NCBI GenBank assembly: GCA_963680875.1
Contig: OY804580.1
Location: 117,121,534 to 117,185,533, forward strand
DNA length: 64,000 nt
Source of the DNA: Bathymodiolus brooksi
Lineage: Eukaryota; Mollusca; Bivalvia; Mytilida; Modiolidae
Reading direction: 5' to 3'
Below are positions 10,231 to 23,700 of the stretch, in pieces. The notes below the pieces were generated by a model. It saw nothing but the letters and a program-made list of their open reading frames with translations, did no database searches and was not told the origin of the DNA. Each line of letters begins with the position of its first letter. Position 1 is the first letter of the stretch. Position numbers and translations under genes: made by a program.

Positions 10231-11660
10231 TAGTACTAAACCCTGACAACACAAACTCCCACAAAAACAATAGTACTAAACCCTGACAACACAAACTCCC
10301 ACAAAAACAATAGTACTAAACCCTGACAACACAAACTCCCACAAAAACAATAGTACTAAACGATGACAACACAAACTCCCACAAAAACAATAGTACTAAA
10401 CCCTGACAACACAAACTCCCACAAATACAATAGCACTAAACCCTGACAACACAAACTCCCACAAAAACAATAGCACTAAACCCTGACAACACAAACTCCA
10501 ACAAATACAATAGTACTAAACCCTGACAACACAAACCCCCACAAAAACAATAGTACTAAACCATGAAAAACACAAACTACCACAAAAACAATAGTACTAA
10601 ACCCTGACAACACAAACTCCCACAAATACAATAGTACTAAACCCTGACAACACAAACTCCCACAAAAACAATAGTACTAAACGATGACAACACAAACTCC
10701 CACAAAAACAATAGTACTAAACCCTGACAACACAAACTCCCACAAAAACAATAGTACTAAACCCTGACAACACAAACTCCCACAAAAACAATAGTACTAA
10801 ACCCTGACAACACAAACTCCCACAAAAACAATAGTACTAAACGATGACAACACAAACTCCCACAAAAACAATAGTACTAAACCCTGACAACACAAACTCC
10901 CACAAATACAATAGCACTAAACCCTGACAACACAAACTCCCACAAAAACAATAGCACTAAACCCTGACAACACAAACTCCAACAAATACAATAGTACTAA
11001 ACCCTGACAACACAAACCCCCACAAAAACAATAGTACTAAACCATGAAAAACACAAACTACCACAAAAACAATAGTACTAAACCCTGACAACACAAACTC
11101 CCACAAATACAATAGTACTAAACCCTGACACCACAAACTCCCACAGAAACAATAGTACTAAACCCTGACAACACAAACTCCCACAAATACAATAGTACTA
11201 AACCCTGACAACACAAACTCCCACAAAAACAATAGCACTAAACCCTGACACCACAAACTCCCACAAAAACAATAGTACTAAACCCTGACAACACAAACTC
11301 CCACAAAAACAATAGTACTAAACCCTGACAACACAAACTCCCACAAAAACAATAGTACTAAACCCTGACAACACAAACTCCCACAAAAACAATAGTACTA
11401 AACGATGACAACACAAACTCCCACAAAAACAATAGTACTAAACCCTGACAACACAAACTCCCACAAATACAATAGCACTAAACCCTGACAACACAAACTC
11501 CCACAAAAACAATAGCACTAAACCCTGACAACACAAACTCCAACAAATACAATAGTACTAAACCCTGACAACACAAACCCCCACAAAAACAATAGTACTA
11601 AACCATGAAAAACACAAACTACCACAAAAACAATAGTACTAAACCCTGACAACACAAACT
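10231..11660 (+). repeat. Array domain A1 with 481/561-bp periodicity
   Basis: The 41-bp marker unit CCATGAAAAACACAAACTAC starts at 10561, 11042 and 11603, giving steps of 481 and 561 bp (12 or 14 units plus one base). Between markers the order is ACGATGAC, consensus units, TAGCACT, TCCAACAAAT, CAAACCCCCAC. In the 561-bp step the extra units carry GACACCACAAACTCCCACAG. Confidence 0.85.
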
Positions 11661-14110
11661 CCCACAAATACAATAGTACTAAACCCTGACAACACAAACT
11701 CCCACAAAAACAATAGTACTTAACCCTGACAACACAAACTCCCACAAAAACAATAGTACTAAACCCTGACAACACAAAATCCCACAAAAACAATAGTACT
11801 AAACCCTGACAACACAAACTCCCACAAAAACAATAGTACTAAACCCTGACAACACAAACTCCCACAAAAACAATAGTACTAAACCCTGACAACACAAACT
11901 CCCACAAATACAATAGTACTAAACTATGACAACACAAACTCCCACAAAAACAATAGTACTAAACCCTGACAACACAAACTCCCACAAAAACAATAGTACT
12001 AAACCCTGACAACACAAACTCCCACAAAAACAATAGTACTAAACCCTGACAACACAAACTCCCACAAAAACAATAGTACTTAACCCTGACAACACAAACT
12101 CCCACAAAAACAATAGTACTAAACCCTGACAACACAAACTCCCACAAAAACAATAGTACTTAACCCTGACAACACAAACTCCCACAAAAACAATAGTACT
12201 AAACCCTGACAACACAAACTCCCACAAATACAATAGTACTTAACCCTAACAACACAAACTCCCACAAAAACAATAGTACTAAACCCTGACAACACAAACT
12301 CCCACAAATACAATAGCACTAAATCCTGACAACACAAACTCCCACAAATACAATAGTACTTAACCCTAACAACACAAACTCCCACAAAAACAATAGTACT
12401 AAACCCAGACAACACAAACTCCCACAAACACAATAGCACTAAATCCTGACAACACAAACTCCCACAAATACAATAGTACTTAACCCTAACAACACAAACT
12501 CCCACAAAAACAATAGTACTAAACCCTGACAACACAAACTCCCACAAATACAATAGCACTAAATCCTGACAACACAAACTCCCACAAAAACAATAGTACT
12601 AAACCCTGACAGCACAAACTCCCACAAAAACAATAGTACTAAACCCTGACAACACAAACTCCCACAAATACAATAGTACTAAACCCTGACAACACAAACT
12701 CCCACAAAAACAATAGTACTAAACCATGACAACACAAACTCCCACAAAAACAATAGTACTAAACCCTGACAACACAAACTCCCACAAATACAATAGTACT
12801 AAACCCTGACAACACAAAGTCCCACAGAAACAATAGTACTAAGCCATGACAACACAAACTCCCACAAATACAATAGTACTAAACCCTGACAACACAAACT
12901 CCAACAAATACAATAGTACTAAACCCTGACAACACAAACTCCCACAAAAACAATAGTACTAAACCCTGACAACACAAACTCCAACAAATACAATAGTACT
13001 AAACCCTCACAACACAAACTCCCACAAAAACAATAGCACTAAACCCTGACAACACAAACTCCCACAAAAACAATAGTACTAAACCCTGCTAACACAAACT
13101 CCCACAATACAATAGTACTAAACCCTGACAACACAAACTCCCACAAAAACAATAGTACTAAACTCTGACAACACAAACTCCCACAAAAACAATAGTACTA
13201 AAGCCTGATAGCACAAACTCCCACAATACAATAGTACTAAACCCTGACAACACAAACTCCCACAACAACAATAGTACTAAACCCTGACAACACAAACACC
13301 CACAGAAACAATAGTACTAAACCCTAACAACACAAACTCCCACAAAAACAATAGTACTAAACCCTGACACCACAAACTCCCACAGAAACAATATTACTAA
13401 ACCCTGACAACACAAATTCCCACAAATACAATAGTACTAAACCCTGACAACACAAACTCCCACAAAAACAATAGCACTAAACCCTGACACCACAAACTCC
13501 CACAAAAACAATAGTACTAAACCCTGACAACACAAACTCCCACAAAAACAATAGTACTAAACGATGACAACACAAATTCCCACAAAAACAATAGTACTAA
13601 ACCCTCACAACACAAACTCCCACAAATACAATAGCACTAAACCCTGACAACACAAACTCCCACAAAAACAATAGCAATAAACCCTGACAACACAAACTCC
13701 CACAAAAACAATAGTACTAAACCCTGACAACACAAACTCCCACAAAAACAATAGTACTAAACCCTGATAACACAAACTCCCACAATACAATAGTACTAAA
13801 CCCTGACAACACAAACTCCCACAAAAACAATAGTACTAAACTCTGACAACACAAACTCCCTCAAAAACAATAGTACTAAAGCCTGATAACACAAACTCCC
13901 ACAATACAATAGTACTAAACCCTGACAACACAAACTCCCACAACAACAATAGTACTAAACCCTGACAACACAAACACCCACAGAAACAATAGTACTAAAC
14001 CCTAACAACACAAACTCCCACAAATACAATAGTACTAAACCCTGACAACACAAACTCCCACAAATACAATAGTACTAAACCCTGACAACACAAACCCCCA
14101 CAGAAACAAT
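11661..14110 (+). repeat. Array domains B2 and C2
   Basis: Domain A passes directly into B here, without an L domain. The B part (ACTATGAC at about 11921, trimers to about 12585) matches B1 at an offset of 4,279 bp and shares with it the absence of GACAGCAC in the ACTATGAC unit. C2 (from CCCTGCTAACAC at about 13087) matches C1, but its internal duplication step is 679 bp rather than 879, a clean loss of five units. C2 also keeps CTAAACTCTGAC. Confidence 0.85.
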
Positions 14111-16110
14111 AGTACTAAACCATGACAACACAAACTCCCACAAAAACAATAGTACTAAACCCTGACACCACAAACTCCCACAGAAACAATAGTACTAAAC
14201 CCTGACAACACAAACTCCCACAAATACAATAGTACTAAACCCTGACAACACAAACTCCCACAAAAACAATAGCACTAAACCCTGACACCACAAACTCCCA
14301 CAAAAACAATAGTACTAAACCCTGACAACACAAACTCCCACAAAAACAATAGTACTAAACCCTGACAACACAAACTCCCACAAAAACAATAGTACTAAAC
14401 CCTGACAACACAAACTCCCACAAAAACAATAGTACTAAACGATGACAACACAAACTCCCACAAAAACAATAGTACTAAACCCTGACAACACAAACTCCCA
14501 CAAATACAATAGCACTAAACCCTGACAACACAAACTCCCACAAAAACAATAGCACTAAACCCTGACAACACAAACTCCAACAAATACAATAGTACTAAAC
14601 CCTGACAACACAAACCCCCACAAAAACAATAGTACTAAACCATGAAAAACACAAACTACCACAAAAACAATAGTACTAAACCCTGACAACACAAACTCCC
14701 ACAAATACAATAGTACTAAACCCTGACAACACAAACTCCCACAAAAACAATAGTACTAAACGATGACAACACAAACTCCCACAAAAACAATAGTACTAAA
14801 CCCTGACAACACAAACTCCCACAAAAACAATAGTACTAAACCCTGACAACACAAACTCCCACAAAAACAATAGTACTAAACCCTGACAACACAAACTCCC
14901 ACAAAAACAATAGTACTAAACGATGACAACACAAACTCCCACAAAAACAATAGTACTAAACCCTGACAACACAAACTCCCACAAATACAATAGCACTAAA
15001 CCCTGACAACACAAACTCCCACAAAAACAATAGCACTAAACCCTGACAACACAAACTCCAACAAATACAATAGTACTAAACCCTGACAACACAAACCCCC
15101 ACAAAAACAATAGTACTAAACCATGAAAAACACAAACTACCACAAAAACAATAGTACTAAACCCTGACAACACAAACTCCCACAAATACAATAGTACTAA
15201 ACCCTGACAACACAAACTCCCACAAATACAATAGTACTAAACCCTTACAACACAAACTCCCACAAAAACAATAGCACTAAACCCTGACACCACAAACTCC
15301 CACAAAAACAATAGTACTAAATCCTGACAACACAAACTCCCACAAAAACAATAGTACTAAACCCTGACAACACAAACTCCCACAAAAACAATAGTACTAA
15401 ACCCTGACAACACAAACTCCCACAAAAACAATAGTACTAAACGATGACAACACAAACTCCCACAAAAACAATAGTACTAAACCCTGACAACACAAACTCC
15501 CACAAATACAATAGCACTAAACCCTGACAACACAAACTCCCACAAAAACAATAGCACTAAACCCTGACAACACAAACTCCAACAAATACAATAGTACTAA
15601 ACCCTGACAACACAAACCCCCACAAAAACAATAGTACTAAACCATGAAAAACACAAACTACCACAAAAACAATAGTACTAAACCCTGACAACACAAACTC
15701 CCACAAATACAATAGTACTAAACCCTGACAACACAAACTCCCACAAAAACAATAGTACTAAACGATGACAACACAAACTCCCACAAAAACAATAGTACTA
15801 AACCCTGACAACACAAACTCCCACAAAAACAATAGTACTAAACCCTGACAACACAAACTCCCACAAAAACAATAGTACTAAACCCTGACAACACAAACTC
15901 CCACAAAAACAATAATACTAAACGATGACAACACAAACTCCCACAAAAACAATAGTACTAAACCCTGACAACACAAACTCCCACAAATACAATAGCACTA
16001 AACCCTGACAACACAAACTCCCACAAAAACAATAGCACTAAACCCTGACAACACAAACTCCAACAAATACAATAGTACTAAAACCTGACAACACAAACCC
16101 CCACAAAAAC
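14111..16110 (+). repeat. Array domain A2 (481 + 521 bp)
   Basis: Marker units CCATGAAAAACACAAAC start at 14640, 15121 and 15642. The second step is 521 bp, 40 bp shorter than in A1, and contains CCCTTACAAC and TAAATCCTGAC. An AATAATACT variant occurs near 15913. This segment pairs with 26.35-28.38 kb at offsets of 12,240 to 12,280 bp. Confidence 0.85.
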
Positions 16111-18270
16111 AATAGTACTAAAGCCTGACAACACAAACTCCCACAAAAACAATAGTACTAAACCCTGACAACACAAACTCCCACAAAAACAATAGTACTA
16201 AACCCTGACACCACAAACTCCAACAAAAACAATAGTACTTAACCCTGACAACACAAACTCCCACAGAAACAATGGTACTAAACCCTGACACCACAAACTC
16301 CAACAAAAACAATAGCACTAAACCCTGACAACACAAACTCCCACAAAAACAATGGTACTAAACCCTGACAACACAAACTCCCACAAAAACAATGGTACTA
16401 AACCCTGACAACACAAACTCCCACAAAAATAATAGTACTAAACCCTGACAACACAAACTCCCACAAAAACAATAGTACTAAACCCTGACAACACAAACTC
16501 CCACAAAAACAATAGTACTAAACCCTGACAACACAAACTCCCACAGAAACAATAGTACTAAACCATGACAACACAAACTCCCACAAAAACAATAGTACTA
16601 AACCCTGACAACACAAACTCCCACAAATACAATAGTACTAAACCCTGACAACACAAAGTCCCACAGAAAAAATAGTACTAAGCCATGACAACACAAACTC
16701 CCACAAATACAATAGTACTAAACCCTGACAACACAAACTCCAACAAATACAATAGTACTAAACCCTGACAACACAAACTCCCACAAAAACAATAGTACTA
16801 AACCCTGACAACACAAACTCCAACAAATACAATAGTACTAAACCCTGACAACACAAACTCCCACAGAAACAATAGCACTAAACCCTGACAACACAAACTC
16901 CCACAAAAACAATAGTACTAAACCCTGACAACACAAACTCCCACAAAAATAATAGTACTAAACCCTGACAACACAAACTCCCACAAAAACAATAGTACTA
17001 AACCCTGACAACACAAACTCCCACAAAAACAATAGTACTAAACCCTGACAACACAAACTCCCACAGAAACAATAGTACTAAACCATGACAACACAAACTC
17101 CCACAAAAACAATAGTACTAAACCCTGACAACACAAACTCCCACAAATACAATAGTACTAAACTATGACAACACAAACTCCCACAAAAACAATAGTACTA
17201 AACCCTGACAACACAAACTCCCACAAAAACAATAGTACTAAACCCTGACAACACAAACTCCCACAAAAACAATAGTACTAAACCCTGACAACACAAACTC
17301 CCACAAAAACAATAGTACTTAACCCTGACAACACAAACTCCCACAAAAACAATAGTACTAAACCCTGACAACACAAACTCCCACAAAAACAATAGTACTT
17401 AACCCTGACAACACAAACTCCCACAAAAACAATAGTACTAAACCCTGACAACACAAACTCCCACAAAAACAATAGTACTAAACCCTGACAACACAAACTC
17501 CCACAAAAACAATAGTACTAAACCCTGACAACACAAACTCCCACAAAAACAATAGTACTAAACCCTGACAACACAAACTCCCACAAATACAATAGTACTA
17601 AACTATGACAGCACAAACTCCCACAAAAACAATAGTACTAAACCCTGACAACACAAACTCCCACAAAAACAATAGTACTAAACCCTGACAACACAAACTC
17701 CCACAAAAACAATAGTACTAAACCCTGACAACACAAACTCCCACAAAAACAATAGTACTTAACCCTGACAACACAAACTCCCACAAAAACAATAGTACTA
17801 AACCCTGACAACACAAACTCCCACAAAAACAATAGTACTTAACCCTGACAACACAAACTCCCACAAAAACAATAGTACTAAACCCTGACAACACAAACTC
17901 CCACAAATACAATAGTACTTAACCCTAACAACACAAACTCCCACAAAAACAATAGTACTAAACCCTGACAACACAAACTCCCACAAATACAATAGCACTA
18001 AATCCTGACAACACAAACTCCCACAAATACAATAGTACTTAACCCTAACAACACAAACTCCCACAAAAACAATAGTACTAAACCCAGACAACACAAACTC
18101 CCACAAACACAATAGCACTAAATCCTGACAACACAAACTCCCACAAATACAATAGTACTTAACCCTAACAACACAAACTCCCACAAAAACAATAGTACTA
18201 AACCCTGACAACACAAACTCCCACAAATACAATAGCACTAAATCCTGACAACACAAACTCCCACAAAAAC
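16111..18270 (+). repeat. Array domains L1 and B3
   Basis: L1 carries the L signature (GACACCACAAACTCCAAC, CTTAACCC, AATGGTAC three times, AAAATAATAG) and then CACAAAGTCCCACAGAAAAA, where the left edge has CACAGAAACAATAG. B3 follows with ACTATGAC at 17161 and ACTATGACAGCAC at 17601. Together they match the left edge (6.16-8.27 kb) at an offset of about 9,958-9,998 bp, and 28.4-30.95 kb at 12,280-12,680 bp. Confidence 0.87.
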
Positions 18271-19610
18271 AATAGTACTAAACGATGACAACACAAACTC
18301 CCACAAAAACAATAGTACTAAACCCTGACAACACAAACTCCCACAAAAACAATAGTACTAAACCCTGACAACACAAACTCCCACAAAAACAATAGTACTA
18401 AACCCTGACAACACAAACTCCCACAAAAACAATAGTACTAAACGATGACAACACAAACTCCCACAAAAACAATAGTACTAAACCCTGACAACACAAACTC
18501 CCACAAATACAATAGCACTAAACCCTGACAACACAAACTCCCACAAAAACAATAGCACTAAACCCTGACAACACAAACTCCAACAAATACAATAGTACTA
18601 AACCCTGACAACACAAACCCCCACAAAAACAATAGTACTAAACCATGAAAAACACAAACTACCACAAAAACAATAGTACTAAACCCTGACAACACAAACT
18701 CCCACAAATACAATAGTACTAAACCCTGACAACACAAACTCCCACAAATACAATAGTACTAAACCCTTACAACACAAACTCCCACAAAAACAATAGCACT
18801 AAACCCTGACACCACAAACTCCCACAAAAACAATAGTACTAAATCCTGACAACACAAACTCCCACAAAAACAATAGTACTAAACCCTGACAACACAAACT
18901 CCCACAAAAACAATAGTACTAAACCCTGACAACACAAACTCCCACAAAAACAATAGTACTAAACGATGACAACACAAACTCCCACAAAAACAATAGTACT
19001 AAACCCTGACAACACAAACTCCCACAAATACAATAGCACTAAACCCTGACAACACAAACTCCCACAAAAACAATAGCACTAAACCCTGACAACACAAACT
19101 CCAACAAATACAATAGTACTAAACCCTGACAACACAAACCCCCACAAAAACAATAGTACTAAACCATGAAAAACACAAACTACCACAAAAACAATAGTAC
19201 TAAACCCTGACAACACAAACTCCCACAAATACAATAGTACTAAACCCTGACAACACAAACTCCCACAAAAACAATAGTACTAAACGATGACAACACAAAC
19301 TCCCACAAAAACAATAGTACTAAACCCTGACAACACAAACTCCCACAAAAACAATAGTACTAAACCCTGACAACACAAACTCCCACAAAAACAATAGTAC
19401 TAAACCCTGACAACACAAACTCCCACAAAAACAATAGTACTAAACGATGACAACACAAACTCCCACAAAAACAATAGTACTAAACCCTGACAACACAAAC
19501 TCCCACAAATACAATAGCACTAAACCCTGACAACACAAACTCCCACAAAAACAATAGCACTAAACCCTGACAACACAAACTCCAACAAATACAATAGTAC
19601 TAAAACCTGA
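18271..19610 (+). repeat. Array domain A3, joined directly to B3
   Basis: The B trimers pass into an ACGATGAC unit near 18281 with no C domain between them. Marker units start at 18643 and 19164 (521 bp apart). The same B-to-A junction occurs at about 30961, so it arose before those two segments were duplicated. Confidence 0.85.
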
Positions 19611-21470
19611 CAACACAAACCCCCACAAAAACAATAGTACTAAAGCCTGACAACACAAACTCCCACAAAAACAATAGTACTAAACCCTGACAACACAAAC
19701 TCCCACAAAAACAATAGTACTAAACCCTGACACCACAAACTCCAACAAAAACAATAGTACTTAACCCTGACAACACAAACTCCCACAGAAACAATGGTAC
19801 TAAACCCTGACAACACAAACTCCCACAAATACAATAGTACTAAACCCTGACAACACAAAGTCCCACAGAAAAAATAGTACTAAGCCATGACAACACAAAC
19901 TCCCACAAATACAATAGTACTAAACCCTGACAACACAAACTCCAACAAATACAATAGTACTAAACCCTGACAACACAAACTCCCACAAAAACAATAGTAC
20001 TAAACCCTGACAACACAAACTCCAACAAATACAATAGTACTAAACCCTGACAACACAAACTCCCACAGAAACAATAGCACTAAACCCTGACAACACAAAC
20101 TCCCACAAAAACAATAGTACTAAACCCTGACAACACAAACTCCCACAAAAATAATAGTACTAAACCCTGACAACACAAACTCCCACAAAAACAATAGTAC
20201 TAAACCCTGACAACACAAACTCCCACAAAAACAATAGTACTAAACCCTGACAACACAAACTCCCACAGAAACAATAGTACTAAACCATGACAACACAAAC
20301 TCCCACAAAAACAATAGTACTAAACCCTGACAACACAAACTCCCACAAATACAATAGTACTAAACTATGACAACACAAACTCCCACAAAAACAATAGTAC
20401 TAAACCCTGACAACACAAACTCCCACAAAAACAATAGTACTAAACCCTGACAACACAAACTCCCACAAAAACAATAGTACTAAACCCTGACAACACAAAC
20501 TCCCACAAAAACAATAGTACTTAACCCTGACAACACAAACTCCCACAAAAACAATAGTACTAAACCCTGACAACACAAACTCCCACAAAAACAATAGTAC
20601 TTAACCCTGACAACACAAACTCCCACAAAAACAATAGTACTAAACCCTGACAACACAAACTCCCACAAAAACAATAGTACTAAACCCTGACAACACAAAC
20701 TCCCACAAAAACAATAGTACTAAACCCTGACAACACAAACTCCCACAAAAACAATAGTACTAAACCCTGACAACACAAACTCCCACAAATACAATAGTAC
20801 TAAACTATGACAGCACAAACTCCCACAAAAACAATAGTACTAAACCCTGACAACACAAACTCCCACAAAAACAATAGTACTAAACCCTGACAACACAAAC
20901 TCCCACAAAAACAATAGTACTAAACCCTGACAACACAAACTCCCACAAAAACAATAGTACTTAACCCTGACAACACAAACTCCCACAAAAACAATAGTAC
21001 TAAACCCTGACAACACAAACTCCCACAAAAACAATAGTACTTAACCCTGACAACACAAACTCCCACAAAAACAATAGTACTAAACCCTGACAACACAAAC
21101 TCCCACAAATACAATAGTACTTAACCCTAACAACACAAACTCCCACAAAAACAATAGTACTAAACCCTGACAACACAAACTCCCACAAATACAATAGCAC
21201 TAAATCCTGACAACACAAACTCCCACAAATACAATAGTACTTAACCCTAACAACACAAACTCCCACAAAAACAATAGTACTAAACCCAGACAACACAAAC
21301 TCCCACAAACACAATAGCACTAAATCCTGACAACACAAACTCCCACAAATACAATAGTACTTAACCCTAACAACACAAACTCCCACAAAAACAATAGTAC
21401 TAAACCCTGACAACACAAACTCCCACAAATACAATAGCACTAAATCCTGACAACACAAACTCCCACAAAA
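19611..21470 (+). repeat. Array domains L2 (deleted) and B4
   Basis: L2 begins like L1 but jumps from the AATGGTAC unit (about 19795) straight to the CACAAAGTCCCACAG unit. It is 320 bp (eight units) shorter than L4 at 32.3 kb, so the offset between the two rises from 12,680 to 13,000 bp. B4 is standard, with ACTATGACAGCAC at about 20801. Confidence 0.85.
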
Positions 21471-23110
21471 ACAATAGTACTAAACCCTGACACCACAAAC
21501 TCCCACAAAAACAATAGTACTAAACCCTGACAACACAAACTCCCACAAATACAATAGTACTAAACCCTGACAACACAAACTCCAACAAATACAATAGTAC
21601 TAAACCCTGACAACACAAACTCCCACAAAAACAATAGTACTAAACCCTGACAACACAAACTCCAACAAATACAATAGTACTAAACCCTGACAACACAAAC
21701 TCCCACAGAAACAATAGCACTAAACCCTGACAACACAAACTCCCACAAAAACAATAGTACTAAACCCTGACAACACAAACTCCCACAAAAATAATAGTAC
21801 TAAACCCTGACAACACAAACTCCCACAAAAACAATAGTACTAAACCCTGACAACACAAACTCCCACAAAAACAATAGTACTAAACCCTGACAACACAAAC
21901 TCCCACAGAAACAATAGTACTAAACCATGACAACACAAACTCCCACAAAAACAATAGTACTAAACCCTGACAACACAAACTCCCACAAATACAATAGTAC
22001 TAAACTATGACAACACAAACTCCCACAAAAACAATAGTACTAAACCCTGACAACACAAACTCCCACAAAAACAATAGTACTAAACCCTGACAACACAAAC
22101 TCCCACAAAAACAATAGTACTAAACCCTGACAACACAAACTCCCACAAAAACAATAGTACTTAACCCTGACAACACAAACTCCCACAAAAACAATAGTAC
22201 TAAACCCTGACAACACAAACTCCCACAAAAACAATAGTACTTAACCCTGACAACACAAACTCCCACAAAAACAATAGTACTAAACCCTGACAACACAAAC
22301 TCCCACAAAAACAATAGTACTAAACCCTGACAACACAAACTCCCACAAAAACAATAGTACTAAACCCTGACAACACAAACTCCCACAAAAACAATAGTAC
22401 TAAACCCTGACAACACAAACTCCCACAAATACAATAGTACTAAACTATGACAGCACAAACTCCCACAAAAACAATAGTACTAAACCCTGACAACACAAAC
22501 TCCCACAAAAACAATAGTACTAAACCCTGACAACACAAACTCCCACAAAAACAATAGTACTAAACCCTGACAACACAAACTCCCACAAAAACAATAGTAC
22601 TTAACCCTGACAACACAAACTCCCACAAAAACAATAGTACTAAACCCTGACAACACAAACTCCCACAAAAACAATAGTACTTAACCCTGACAACACAAAC
22701 TCCCACAAAAACAATAGTACTAAACCCTGACAACACAAACTCCCACAAATACAATAGTACTTAACCCTAACAACACAAACTCCCACAAAAACAATAGTAC
22801 TAAACCCTGACAACACAAACTCCCACAAATACAATAGCACTAAATCCTGACAACACAAACTCCCACAAATACAATAGTACTTAACCCTAACAACACAAAC
22901 TCCCACAAAAACAATAGTACTAAACCCAGACAACACAAACTCCCACAAACACAATAGCACTAAATCCTGACAACACAAACTCCCACAAATACAATAGTAC
23001 TTAACCCTAACAACACAAACTCCCACAAAAACAATAGTACTAAACCCTGACAACACAAACTCCCACAAATACAATAGCACTAAATCCTGACAACACAAAC
23101 TCCCACAAAA
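21471..23110 (+). repeat. Array L'-B5 unit, 1,640 bp
   Basis: A short L' piece (TCCAACAAAT, CACAGAAACAATAGCAC, AAAATAATAG) leads into a complete B domain. The B part repeats B4 at exactly 1,640 bp, which is 41 units. The same 1,640-bp step is seen at 34.0/35.64 kb and 40.4/42.04 kb. Confidence 0.87.
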
Positions 23111-23700
23111 ACAATAGTACTAAACCCTGACACCACAAACTCCCACAAAAACAATAGTACTAAACCCTGACAACACAAACTCCCACAAATACAATAGTAC
23201 TAAACCCTGACAACACAAACTCCCACAAAAACAATAGTACTAAACCATGACAACACAAACTCCCACAAAAACAATAGTACTAAACCCTGACAACACAAAC
23301 TCCCACAAATACAATAGTACTAAACCCTGACAACACAAAGTCCCACAGAAACAATAGTACTAAGCCATGACAACACAAACTCCCACAAATACAATAGTAC
23401 TAAACCCTGACAACACAAACTCCAACAAATACAATAGTACTAAACCCTGACAACACAAACTCCCACAAAAACAATAGTACTAAACCCTGACAACACAAAC
23501 TCCAACAAATACAATAGTACTAAACCCTCACAACACAAACTCCCACAAAAACAATAGCACTAAACCCTGACAACACAAACTCCCACAAAAACAATAGTAC
23601 TAAACCCTGCTAACACAAACTCCCACAATACAATAGTACTAAACCCTGACAACACAAACTCCCACAAAAACAATAGTACTAAACTTTGACAACACAAACT
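23111..23700 (+). repeat. Array domain C3, truncated
   Basis: A normal C lead-in reaches CCCTGCTAACAC (about 23607), one 39-bp unit and CTAAACTTTGAC. It then breaks off at about 23,700 into consensus units of the B lead-in. Other C copies continue here with AAAGCCTGATAGCAC. This is a recombination junction found once in the window. Confidence 0.83.
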
